A stretch of DNA of 43,863 nt from an uncultured Mycoplasmatota bacterium (GTDB lineage: Bacteria; Bacillota_I; Bacilli_A; RF39; UBA660), in NCBI GenBank assembly GCA_900546245.1, contig URBY01000005.1:1-43863 (forward strand). Direction: 5' to 3'. Below the pieces are notes generated by a model. The model did no database searches. It saw only the letters and a list, made by a program, of their open reading frames with translations, and was not told the DNA's origin. The position numbers were made by a program, and so were the translations under genes. Below are positions 16,213-23,868 of the stretch, piece after piece (position 1 is the first letter of the stretch; every line of letters begins with the position of its first letter).

Positions 16213-17856
16213 CTATTCTCCTCCAATTTCTAGTAAATCATCAAATTCACTTTTTTCTCCTGTATTTAATGATTTTATTTTATTTAATATGTCTTCCTCA
16301 TCTATTATATCAATTTTTTCTTTGTTTTTTATTTTTTCTACATAAATTATTCTCTTTTTATTCCATAACTCATCTAACAAAATACATACTTTTACCTTTT
16401 TACCAAGAAGACTTTCCAAACTTTCTTCTAATAGCTCCATATTATCATATAAATCATGTAATATGTTGTCACTGTCTGTCGTTAAGATTATTCCATCTTT
16501 TGATCCAGCAGTTATTTTTGTATCATCAAGTAAATTAATAATTTTTAATTTATTTAAATCTGATATATCATTTTTTAAGTTTTCCACAGCATTTTCATAT
16601 TCTATTTTTGATTTTTTATCAGCAATGCTTAGTGTATTATTTAATCTAATGTTCATAAGTTCATCATATAGTGTATAATCTTTTGTTTCTTTAATTGGTA
16701 CTTCCACAGTTTGTGGTTTTTCTTCTTTTATTTCTACCTTTTCAGGAGATTTGTTTTCTATATTTATATTTTTTGATGTATAAGTATTATTTTCAAACAT
16801 TTGTTTGTTTTTTAATATATTTGTTATATTTATTATAGTTACATCAAACAATACTTTTTTATCTTTTGATATCTTCATATCATTAGATATTTTATTTAAA
16901 ATCATTATTACTTCGATTGTCTTATTTTCACCAATTAAATTTACTATATTTGAGTTATTTTCTAGTTTAAATTTTATTAATTCATTTCTTAAAAATCTAA
17001 TAAAATCTTCACATATATATATAAAGTTTTTACCTTCTTCTTGCCATGATTCTATTTTAGTAAATACACTATTTAAATCATCATTTACCATTTCAGACAT
17101 AAACTTTTCTATTTCATCATCATTAATTCTACCATTTAATAATAATACATCTTCGTATTTAATATTTCCATCTGCATATGCGTTTAATTGATCTAACATG
17201 CTGACAGCATCTCTTAATCCACCGTTTGATTCTTCTGCAATTAAATTTAATGATTTATCATCTATATTTATGTTTTCCTGTGCACAAATATATTTTAATC
17301 TTTCTTTAATTGTTGCGACTGGTATTGGTTTAAATTCAAATGACTGACATCTAGACATAATTGTTAAAGGTATTTTATGTGGTTCTGTAGTTGCAAGTAT
17401 AAATATTATATGTTCAGGTGGTTCTTCTAATGTTTTTAATAACGCATTAAATGCTCCTGTTGTTAACATATGAACTTCATCAATTATATATATTTTATAT
17501 TTTGATACTGTTGGAAGTAATGTAATATGATTTCTAATTTCACGTATCTCATCTACTCCATTATTTGATGCAGCATCCATTTCAATAATATCAACATTTT
17601 CATTTGAATTATTACTTATACATATATCACATTTTTCACATGATAAACCATCTTCTGGATGTAAGCAATTTATTGTTTTAGCAAATATTTTTGCAATACT
17701 TGTTTTACCCGTTCCACGAGGTCCTACAAATAGATATGCATGTGTAAGTTTATTATTTTTAATTACATTTTTTAATGTTTGTACCACTATTTGTTGGCCA
17801 TATACATCATCAAATGTCTTTGGTCTATACTTTCTATATAGTGCTTGATATTTCAT
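16213..17856 (-). CDS. dnaX: DNA polymerase III gamma/tau subunit
   Basis: A 547-residue clamp-loader ATPase. The AAA+ part begins with YRKYRPKTFDDVYGQ, then Walker A GPRGTGKTS (~45-53), a four-Cys zinc module in NCLHPEDGLSCEKCDIC (~64-80), Walker B with DEVHML and the MSRCQSFEF SRC motif. The C-terminal third is Lys/Glu/Asn-rich and divergent, as in other Gram-positive tau proteins (B. subtilis 563 residues). It is the first gene of a run reading dnaX-ybaB-recR. Its extended -10 promoter borders the parS block, so dnaX is the nearest downstream gene to the centromere-like region. Confidence 0.97.
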   Translation of the reverse strand: MKYQALYRKYRPKTFDDVYGQQIVVQTLKNVIKNNKLTHAYLFVGPRGTGKTSIAKIFAKTINCLHPEDGLSCEKCDICISNNSNENVDIIEMDAASNNGVDEIREIRNHITLLPTVSKYKIYIIDEVHMLTTGAFNALLKTLEEPPEHIIFILATTEPHKIPLTIMSRCQSFEFKPIPVATIKERLKYICAQENINIDDKSLNLIAEESNGGLRDAVSMLDQLNAYADGNIKYEDVLLLNGRINDDEIEKFMSEMVNDDLNSVFTKIESWQEEGKNFIYICEDFIRFLRNELIKFKLENNSNIVNLIGENKTIEVIMILNKISNDMKISKDKKVLFDVTIINITNILKNKQMFENNTYTSKNINIENKSPEKVEIKEEKPQTVEVPIKETKDYTLYDELMNIRLNNTLSIADKKSKIEYENAVENLKNDISDLNKLKIINLLDDTKITAGSKDGIILTTDSDNILHDLYDNMELLEESLESLLGKKVKVCILLDELWNKKRIIYVEKIKNKEKIDIIDEEDILNKIKSLNTGEKSEFDDLLEIGGE

Positions 17857-17881
17857 AAAACCTCCTTTATAAATCTATTTA

Positions 17882-17890
17882 ATTATAGCA
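17882..17890 (-). promoter_or_regulatory. Extended -10 promoter of dnaX
   Basis: The minus strand reads TGCTATAAT, with only a weak -35 (TTACTA) 18 bases upstream. Transcription would start near 17,875, leaving a short leader before the AAAGGAGG site of dnaX. The element lies about 70 bases from the first parS site. Confidence 0.6.
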
Positions 17891-17959
17891 TATTTAATTA
17901 AAAATTAGTAACATTTATCACTATATTTTATCAATAAATATCTATTAATTATATATTAA

Positions 17960-17975
17960 TGTTTCACGTGAAACA
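17960..17975. promoter_or_regulatory. parS site 1
   Basis: A perfect TGTTTCACGTGAAACA. The palindrome extends two bases each side (20 bp total, 17,958-17,977). It is the parS nearest dnaX. Confidence 0.95.
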
Positions 17976-18207
17976 TTGCATAATTTTATATACATGTAAA
18001 CAAAACAAGAGTTCATTAATAGTTACAATATATATACTTTTTTAATATATATTTATATAGATTATTAAGAAATATATTTTATTAATTTGTTAATATATGA
18101 ATATTGTTTTTAATTATCTTTTTCAAATAAACTTAACTAATTTATTTTATATTTAGATAATCATAATATAATTTTTTGTATTTAAAATATGTATACAAAT
18201 ATAATAA

Positions 18208-18223
18208 TGTTTCACGTGAAACA
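18208..18223. promoter_or_regulatory. parS site 2
   Basis: A perfect parS core. The flanks AATAA and TTATT extend the palindrome to 26 bp (18,203-18,228). Confidence 0.95.
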
Positions 18224-18380
18224 TTATTTATTAATTAAAAGAATCAATATACCGATAATTTTTATTATTTTAAGTCAAATAATGCTATTATTAATAACAC
18301 TTTATTAAAATTATTAATATGTTTTTTATTATTAATAATTCAATTATCATTTTAAATTATTTTGTTTTATAATAATACAA

Positions 18381-18396
18381 TGTTTCACGTGAAACA
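18381..18396. promoter_or_regulatory. parS site 3
   Basis: A perfect parS core. The flanks ATACAA and TTGTAT extend the palindrome to 28 bp (18,375-18,402). Confidence 0.95.
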
Positions 18397-18545
18397 TTGT
18401 ATAAGTAATTATATAATTATTCATAATCTATCAAAAATATATAGACTTTATACATATATAGTTAAAAAATACATTTTTTCATTAAAATTATTGTCATATA
18501 TATAATAGATTTTATTTATATTTTAAAAAAATACTAACTAGATAA

Positions 18546-18561
18546 TGGTTCACGTGAAACA
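18546..18561. promoter_or_regulatory. parS site 4 (one mismatch)
   Basis: TGGTTCACGTGAAACA differs from the consensus at one position. The flanks TAGATA and TATCTA keep pairing, giving a 30-bp palindrome (18,539-18,568) with two mismatched pairs. Confidence 0.9.
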
Positions 18562-18677
18562 CTATCTATATTAATTTAATCTGTGAACATCATAAAATAT
18601 GATTTGATAAATCATTATACATAATTTGATTATTAATTTAGAATCACCTTTAATGTTTTAAATTATTTTCTTTAGAA

Positions 18678-18693
18678 TGTTTCACGTGAAACA
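18678..18693. promoter_or_regulatory. parS site 5
   Basis: A perfect parS core. The flanks TAGAA and TTCTA extend the palindrome to 26 bp (18,673-18,698). Confidence 0.95.
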
Positions 18694-18790
18694 TTCTATA
18701 ATATATATTCTGCTTTGATAAATATAGGTTAATTAAATATTATAAAACGCGATTTTAAATTTTATTATATAAATTAATATAAAAAGATAA

Positions 18791-18806
18791 TGTTTCACGT
18801 GAAACA
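18791..18806. promoter_or_regulatory. parS site 6, overlapping the tadA end
   Basis: A perfect parS core. The flanks AAAAGATAA and TTATCTTTT extend the palindrome to 34 bp (18,782-18,815), reaching over the tadA stop codon into its last codons. On the minus strand a T-rich stretch follows, so the same element can fold as the tadA terminator. Confidence 0.95.
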
Positions 18807-19214
18807 TTATCTTTTATCTTTAAAAAATTGAGTTAATTTATTAGAAAAATTTATTTTATCTTCTATTTTAATAAAATTAGGTTCTTTTTCTGTTAAATGT
18901 TCATTCTGATTTATAAAATAATAAGTATTTTTTATTCTTGATTTTCTTATAACCTCTTTACACATTGAACATGGTTCTAATGTAACATATAAATCACAAT
19001 CATCTAATCTCCAATTATGAAGCTTTTTAGATGCCTTTTTTATAACCAGTATTTCAGCATGATCTAATATATTGTTAGATTTATTAACTTTATTATAAGA
19101 TTTCGATATTATTTTATCATTTTTTACTATTAATGCTGCAATAGGAACTTCATTCTTATCTTTTGCTTTAGTAATAAGTTTTAATAATTCTTGTTCAATT
19201 TTATTTATTTCCAT
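18807..19214 (-). CDS. tadA: tRNA-specific adenosine deaminase TadA
   Basis: A 135-residue deaminase that converts A34 of tRNA-Arg(ACG) to inosine. Zinc and catalytic residues are clear: HAE (His52, Glu54) and PCSMC (Cys82, Cys85). NEVPIAALIV and NKVNKSNNILDHAE match the TadA substrate pocket. It is somewhat shorter than usual (~150-165), with a trimmed C-terminal helix. In Bacillus tadA precedes the SRP RNA gene and dnaX; here the SRP RNA gene lies upstream of tadA and the parS block separates it from dnaX. The start follows GGAGAAGTT. No separate promoter is evident, so transcription may come through the SRP RNA terminator. A plain cytidine or guanine deaminase is less likely given the location and motifs. 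Confidence 0.92.
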   Translation of the reverse strand: MEINKIEQELLKLITKAKDKNEVPIAALIVKNDKIISKSYNKVNKSNNILDHAEILVIKKASKKLHNWRLDDCDLYVTLEPCSMCKEVIRKSRIKNTYYFINQNEHLTEKEPNFIKIEDKINFSNKLTQFFKDKR

Positions 19215-19274
19215 AACTTCTCCATAAAAACGTACATATATTCGTGTTGTATTTTCTTACATATTTTAATGTAT

Positions 19275-19355
19275 AAAAAAATGCACACACGAAAAGGGAA
19301 TGTTAAGGCTGCTATATTTCTATCCTGACCTGGTTCCAATATTTCCGTTGTGCAA
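19275..19355 (-). ncRNA. ffs: Signal recognition particle RNA (small, 4.5S type)
   Basis: The minus strand carries the hallmark SRP domain IV: ACCAGGTCAGG, a short AUA/UAU stem closed by a GAAA tetraloop, then AGCAGCC. Complementary ends (TGCAC... near 19,354 and ...TGTGCA near 19,282) close the hairpin, giving an RNA of about 75-80 nt, followed by a T7 run as terminator. It binds Ffh and targets membrane and secreted proteins, including inserted YidC clients. A strong promoter stands directly upstream. Ends are estimated to within a few bases. Confidence 0.95.
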
Positions 19356-19359
19356 TTAA

Positions 19360-19388
19360 AATATATAATATTTTTCTATATTTGTCAA
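19360..19388 (-). promoter_or_regulatory. Strong promoter of the SRP RNA gene
   Basis: A consensus TTGACA (19,388-19,383) and TATATT (19,365-19,360) are 17 bases apart on the minus strand. The predicted start, near 19,353, coincides with the 5' end of the SRP RNA stem. Confidence 0.85.
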
Positions 19389-19431
19389 GTCTGTTATACT
19401 AGTTAAATATGTTTGTAATTTGTTCGAAAAT

Positions 19432-19445
19432 ATTTCCCGGGAAAT
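19432..19445. promoter_or_regulatory. Noc-binding site (NBS)
   Basis: ATTTCCCGGGAAAT is an exact match to the 14-bp Noc-binding consensus known from B. subtilis. Here it is the core of a perfect 24-bp palindrome (19,427-19,450) bordered on each side by a direct repeat TTGTTCG (19,420-19,426 and 19,449-19,455). It stands between the gyrA terminator and the SRP RNA promoter. A Noc-type protein is encoded at 42,250-43,224, so site and protein fit together. It is the only exact copy seen in the window. Confidence 0.85.
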
Positions 19446-19473
19446 ATTTTGTTCGTTTTTTGTACGTTAAAAT

Positions 19474-19502
19474 ATAAAAAGAAACCGTTATTCAACAGTT
19501 TC
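19474..19502 (-). terminator. Intrinsic terminator of gyrA
   Basis: A 9-bp stem (19,494-19,502 with 19,481-19,489, one G-U pair) closes on a 4-nt loop and is followed by T5 on the minus strand. The gyrA stop codon lies at the stem-loop border. Confidence 0.75.
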
Positions 19503-21941
19503 TTCAGTATTTTCTTCATCATTTTCATCTTTTGTAGTAGCAATTGTTGTAACTTTTTGATTTTCTTTTAAGTTAATTAATCTAACACCTTGTGTTACCC
19601 TACTCATTTTAGATACTTGATTCATAGGTATTTTAATAATAATTCCGCTATTTGTAATAATCATTAACTCTTCATCATCATTTACATTCTTAACAGCAGC
19701 TAAATTACCATTCTTTTCTGTAACATTTAATGCTTTAACACCTTTACTACCTCTATGAGTTAAACGATATTCTTCAATATTTGTACGTTTTCCGTAACCA
19801 TTTTCTGTAATAATTAATATATCGCTTGTTGGATCAACCTTTTCAGCACTTACACAAATAGCATCTTCTGGTATTTCAATACCTTTAACACCACTTGCAG
19901 TTCTACCCATAATTCTTATTTCATTTTCATTAAATCTAACTAATCTTCCATTTGATGAACCAATAACTATTTCATTGTTACCATCAGTTTTTGTAACGAA
20001 CAATAGTTCATCATCTTCTTTTAATGTAATTGCGATTTTACCACTTTTTCTAATTGAATCAAATTCTTCAATATTTGTTCTCTTTACTAATCCTTTTCTA
20101 GTAACAAATGTGATATAATCACTATTATCATCTTTTGAAATACTTAATATTGAATTAATTTTTTCATCTTTTTCAATTGGTAATAAGTTAATTATTGGTA
20201 ATCCTTTTGCTTGTCTACTAAATTCTGGTATCTCATAGCCCTTTATTTTATATACTTTTCCTTTATTTGAGAAGAATAATATATAATCATGAGTCTTAAC
20301 TGTTACCATTTTTTCTACGAAATCTTCTTCATTAGTAGACATACCTTTAACTCCTACACCACCTTTATTTTGTACTTTATAAGTGTCTGTAGTAAGTCTT
20401 TTTATGTAACCTTTGTTCGTTAATGTAACAATTATATCTTCAACAGGTATTAATGATTCATCTTCTATATAATCAATAGCTGTCATATCAATACTTGTTC
20501 TTCTTTCGTCAGCATATTTATCTTTAATTTCTAATAATTCTGATTTAATTATACCGAAAATTCGTTCGTCTGACGCTAAAATTGCTTTAAAATCTTTAAT
20601 TTTTTCTAATAAATCATTTAATTCGTTTTCAATTTTATCTCTTTCTAATCCTGTTAATCTTCTTAACTTCATTTCTAGAATTGCATCTGATTGAATTTCA
20701 CTTAAACCAAATTTGCTCATTAAACCAGCTTTTGCTTCTTCATCTGATTTAGAACCTCTAATTAATTTAATTACTTCATCAATATGATCGAGTGCAATTT
20801 TTAAACCTTCTAATATATGAACTCTTTTTTCTGCTTTATCTAGATCAAATTTTGTTCTTCTTATAATTACTTCTTTTTGATATTCAATATATTTTGAAAT
20901 AATATCTTTTAATCCTAGTGTTTTTGGAACACCTTTATCTAACATTAAGAATATTATTCCAAAATTAGTTTGAAATTGTGTATGTTTATATAAATTGTTT
21001 AATACAACTTGTGCATTTGCATCTTTTTTAAGTGTAATAGTTATTTTTACACCATTTTTTAAATCTGTATGATAATCTGCTATACCTTCTATAGTTTTAT
21101 TGTGGACAAGTTCTGCAACCTTATTTTTAAGTTCCATTGTATTAACGCCATAAGGAACTTCATCAATAATTATATAATGTTTACCATTTTCTTCTTCAAT
21201 TCTTGCCCTACTTCTTATAGTAATTGTTCCTCTACCAGTTTCATAAGCCTTTTTAATACCACTATTTCCTAAAATGATACCACCTGTTGGAAAATCTGGT
21301 CCTTTAATATGTTCCATTAATCCAAGTGTATCAATTTCAGGATTATCTATATAAGCAATACATCCATCAATTACTTCACCTAAGTTATGTGGTGGAATAT
21401 TTGTTGCCATACCAACAGCAATACCCATAGTACCATTTACAAGAATATTTGGAAATCTTGAAGGTAATATTTCAGGTTCTTTTTCTGTTTCATCAAAGTT
21501 TGGTATAAAATTTACTGTATCTTTATTAATATCTCTTAATAATTCTAGTGAAATCTTTGAAAGTCTTGATTCAGTATAACGCATTGCTGCTGCCCCATAA
21601 CCTTCTATATTACCAAAGTTACCATGCCCATCAACAAGCATATTTCTATAACTAAAATCTTGTGCCATACGAACCATTGCTTCATATATACTTGAATCTC
21701 CATGTGGATGATATTTACCCATAACATCACCGACAATACGTGCCGATTTTTTATGAGGTTTATCTGGTGTATAACCTGATTCATACATTGACCATAAAAT
21801 TCTTCTGTGAACTGGCTTTAAACCATCTCTAAGGTCAGGTAATGCACGTGATACAATAACACTCATTGAATAATCAATAAATGAAGATTCAATTTCCTTA
21901 ACAATATCATTTTCTTCTAATCTATCTCTATTATGATCCAT
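19488..21941 (-). CDS. gyrA: DNA gyrase subunit A
   Basis: An 817-residue GyrA, the breakage-reunion subunit of gyrase, which introduces negative supercoils. The winged-helix part holds the catalytic Tyr in AAAMRYTESRLS (~residue 122) and the quinolone region HPHGDSSIYEAMVRMAQDF with the usual sensitive-type Ser and Glu, so no resistance change is visible. The C-terminal DNA-wrapping domain (~500-800) contains six blade-like repeats, and the GyrA box is QNKGGVGVKG. The acidic tail DENDEENTEETVE is typical. It follows gyrB by 10 bases and ends in a strong terminator. Confidence 0.99.
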   Translation of the reverse strand: MDHNRDRLEENDIVKEIESSFIDYSMSVIVSRALPDLRDGLKPVHRRILWSMYESGYTPDKPHKKSARIVGDVMGKYHPHGDSSIYEAMVRMAQDFSYRNMLVDGHGNFGNIEGYGAAAMRYTESRLSKISLELLRDINKDTVNFIPNFDETEKEPEILPSRFPNILVNGTMGIAVGMATNIPPHNLGEVIDGCIAYIDNPEIDTLGLMEHIKGPDFPTGGIILGNSGIKKAYETGRGTITIRSRARIEEENGKHYIIIDEVPYGVNTMELKNKVAELVHNKTIEGIADYHTDLKNGVKITITLKKDANAQVVLNNLYKHTQFQTNFGIIFLMLDKGVPKTLGLKDIISKYIEYQKEVIIRRTKFDLDKAEKRVHILEGLKIALDHIDEVIKLIRGSKSDEEAKAGLMSKFGLSEIQSDAILEMKLRRLTGLERDKIENELNDLLEKIKDFKAILASDERIFGIIKSELLEIKDKYADERRTSIDMTAIDYIEDESLIPVEDIIVTLTNKGYIKRLTTDTYKVQNKGGVGVKGMSTNEEDFVEKMVTVKTHDYILFFSNKGKVYKIKGYEIPEFSRQAKGLPIINLLPIEKDEKINSILSISKDDNSDYITFVTRKGLVKRTNIEEFDSIRKSGKIAITLKEDDELLFVTKTDGNNEIVIGSSNGRLVRFNENEIRIMGRTASGVKGIEIPEDAICVSAEKVDPTSDILIITENGYGKRTNIEEYRLTHRGSKGVKALNVTEKNGNLAAVKNVNDDEELMIITNSGIIIKIPMNQVSKMSRVTQGVRLINLKENQKVTTIATTKDENDEENTEETVE

Positions 21942-21951
21942 GATTTACCTC

Positions 21952-23868
21952 CTATATATCCAAATTCTGCGTATATGTTGCATTATTTTCTATAAATTGT
22001 CTTCTAGGCTCTACTTCTTCACCCATTAATTTAGAGAATGCTGCATCTGCTTCTATTGTATCGTCAACTGTTATTTTTCTAAGTATTCTGTGATTTATAT
22101 CCATTGTTGTTTCATTTAATTCTTCTGCATCCATTTCTCCTAAACCTTTCATACGTGTAATTTCATACTTTGTATTAGGATTTAATGTTGCTAAATATGC
22201 ATCTCTTTCTTCAGAATCTAGAACATATTTAATTGTTTTGCCATGTTTAATACAAAATAATGGAGGTTGAGCAGCATATACATGTCCTGCCTCTACAATT
22301 GGTCTAAAGAAACGATAGAATAATGTTAATAATAATACTCTAATATGTGATCCATCAACATCGGCATCAGTCATTATTATTATTTTATGGTATCTTAATT
22401 TACTTAAATCAAATTCTTCACCAATACCAGTACCAAATGCAGTTATTATTGTTCTAATTTCTTCATTTGATAAAGCCCTATCTAATCTTGCTTTTTCAAC
22501 ATTTAATATTTTACCTCTAAGTGGAAGTATTGCTTGTGTCATTGAATTTCTACCTTTAATGGCAGATCCTCCAGCTGAATCCCCCTCTACTAGGAAGATT
22601 TCACAAACAGATGGATCTTTTTCTTTACAATCAACAAGTTTTCCACCGAAATTAACTACATCTAAATCACTTTTTCTACGAGTTAATTCTCTTGCTTTTT
22701 TAGCAGCTACTCTAGCTCTTGCAGCAGTCATTGTTTTATCAACAATTATCTTTGCTTCTTCTGGATTTTCCATTAAAAATCTTTCGAAACCTTCTGCAAA
22801 AACATTATCTGCTATTTTTCTAACTTCTGAATTACCAAGTCTACCTTTTGTTTGACCTTCAAATTGTGGATTTGGATGTTTACAAGATATTATCATTGTT
22901 AATCCTTCTTTAACATCATCACCTGTTAAAGCTGCATCTTTATCCTTTAAGAAGTTATTTTTTCTAGCATAATTATTAATAATTCTAGTTAAGGCTCTTC
23001 TAACACCTTCTTCATGTGTACCACCATCATGTGTATTTATATTATTTACAAATGAATAAATATTGTCTGTATATCCTGAATTATATTGCATAGCAACTTC
23101 GAACATAATTCCTGCTTCTTCACCTTGTAAATGAATTATTTCTTCATGAATTGGTGTCTTATTCTTATTTAAGAACTTAACATATTCACTTATACCACCT
23201 TCATAATGGAAAGTTTCTTGTTTTTCTTCTCCTGATCTTTTATCAGTTAATGTTAATCTTAACCCTTTATTTAAGAATGCAAGTTCTCTTGTTCTAACTT
23301 TTAAAGTTTCATAATCATATATATCAGTATCAAATATATCTGCATCAGGCTTAAATGTAACTGTTGTTCCTGATTTATCTTCTTCACAAGCACCAATTAC
23401 AGTTAATGGTTGTACTGTTTTTCCGCCATCAGCAAACTTTACTTCATATACTTTTCCTTCTTTATAAACTGTTACTACAACCCAGCTTGATAAAGCGTTT
23501 ACAACAGATGCACCAACACCATGAAGGCCACCAGATACCTTGTATCCTCCTCCACCAAATTTTCCACCTGCATGAAGTACAGTATAAACAGTTTCTACTG
23601 TGGATATTCCTGTTTTTGGATGAATACCAACTGGTATACCTCTACCATTATCAACAACTGTTACTGAATTATCTTTATTAATTGTTATTTCAATATGATT
23701 ACAATAGCCTGCTAAAGCCTCATCTATTGAGTTATCTACTATTTCCCAAACTAAATGATGTAATCCTTTAACATCTGTTGTTCCAATATACATACCTGGT
23801 CTTTTTCTTACTGCTTCTAGTCCTTCAAGTACTTGTATCGCTGAAGCATCATAATTATTCTCTGCCAT
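21952..23868 (-). CDS. gyrB: DNA gyrase subunit B
   Basis: A 638-residue GyrB, the ATPase subunit of gyrase. The GHKL ATP-binding motifs are EIVDNSIDEALAG and VVDNGRGIPVGIHPKTG, with VSGGLHGVGASVVNALS forming the lid. The TOPRIM part contains LVEGDSAGGSA and TDADVDGSHI. The C-terminal QRFKGLGEM-type motif appears as TRMKGLGEMDAEEL. Location next to recF and gyrA and the length support GyrB rather than ParE. The ATG at 23,868 follows GAGGTGAAAAAG; it overlaps the end of recF by 14 bases. A longer start at 23,898 has no ribosome-binding site. Confidence 0.98.
   Translation of the reverse strand: MAENNYDASAIQVLEGLEAVRKRPGMYIGTTDVKGLHHLVWEIVDNSIDEALAGYCNHIEITINKDNSVTVVDNGRGIPVGIHPKTGISTVETVYTVLHAGGKFGGGGYKVSGGLHGVGASVVNALSSWVVVTVYKEGKVYEVKFADGGKTVQPLTVIGACEEDKSGTTVTFKPDADIFDTDIYDYETLKVRTRELAFLNKGLRLTLTDKRSGEEKQETFHYEGGISEYVKFLNKNKTPIHEEIIHLQGEEAGIMFEVAMQYNSGYTDNIYSFVNNINTHDGGTHEEGVRRALTRIINNYARKNNFLKDKDAALTGDDVKEGLTMIISCKHPNPQFEGQTKGRLGNSEVRKIADNVFAEGFERFLMENPEEAKIIVDKTMTAARARVAAKKARELTRRKSDLDVVNFGGKLVDCKEKDPSVCEIFLVEGDSAGGSAIKGRNSMTQAILPLRGKILNVEKARLDRALSNEEIRTIITAFGTGIGEEFDLSKLRYHKIIIMTDADVDGSHIRVLLLTLFYRFFRPIVEAGHVYAAQPPLFCIKHGKTIKYVLDSEERDAYLATLNPNTKYEITRMKGLGEMDAEELNETTMDINHRILRKITVDDTIEADAAFSKLMGEEVEPRRQFIENNATYTQNLDI

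Larger units (their letters stand above)
17857..18806. other. Gene-free AT-rich block with six parS sites
   Basis: About 950 bases between dnaX and tadA hold no credible gene on either strand. Sequence is extremely AT-rich, and nearly all G and C outside the edges lies in six copies of a palindrome matching the parS consensus. Centres lie at about 17,967, 18,215, 18,388, 18,553, 18,685 and 18,798, so spacings shrink steadily (248, 173, 165, 132, 113). In Bacillus, parS sites near oriC load ParB/Spo0J, which spreads, recruits SMC condensin and drives origin segregation. ParA and a ParB with canonical specificity are not in the window. The block lies about 10 kb from dnaA and presumably is the main centromere of this chromosome. 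Confidence 0.9.

Noticed and set aside
16151..17191. Several plus-strand open frames opposite dnaX and ybaB
   Set aside because: Phe/Ser/Ile-rich antisense translations of AT-rich coding DNA; no homology or start signals.
17958..18815. Regularly repeated palindromes considered as a CRISPR array
   Set aside because: Repeats are 16-bp parS cores, spacing is irregular (113-248), and no cas genes are present.
21840..21855. CACGTG-centred sequence inside gyrA resembling parS
   Set aside because: It differs from the parS consensus at four positions and lies in a conserved coding stretch (VSRALPD), which explains it.
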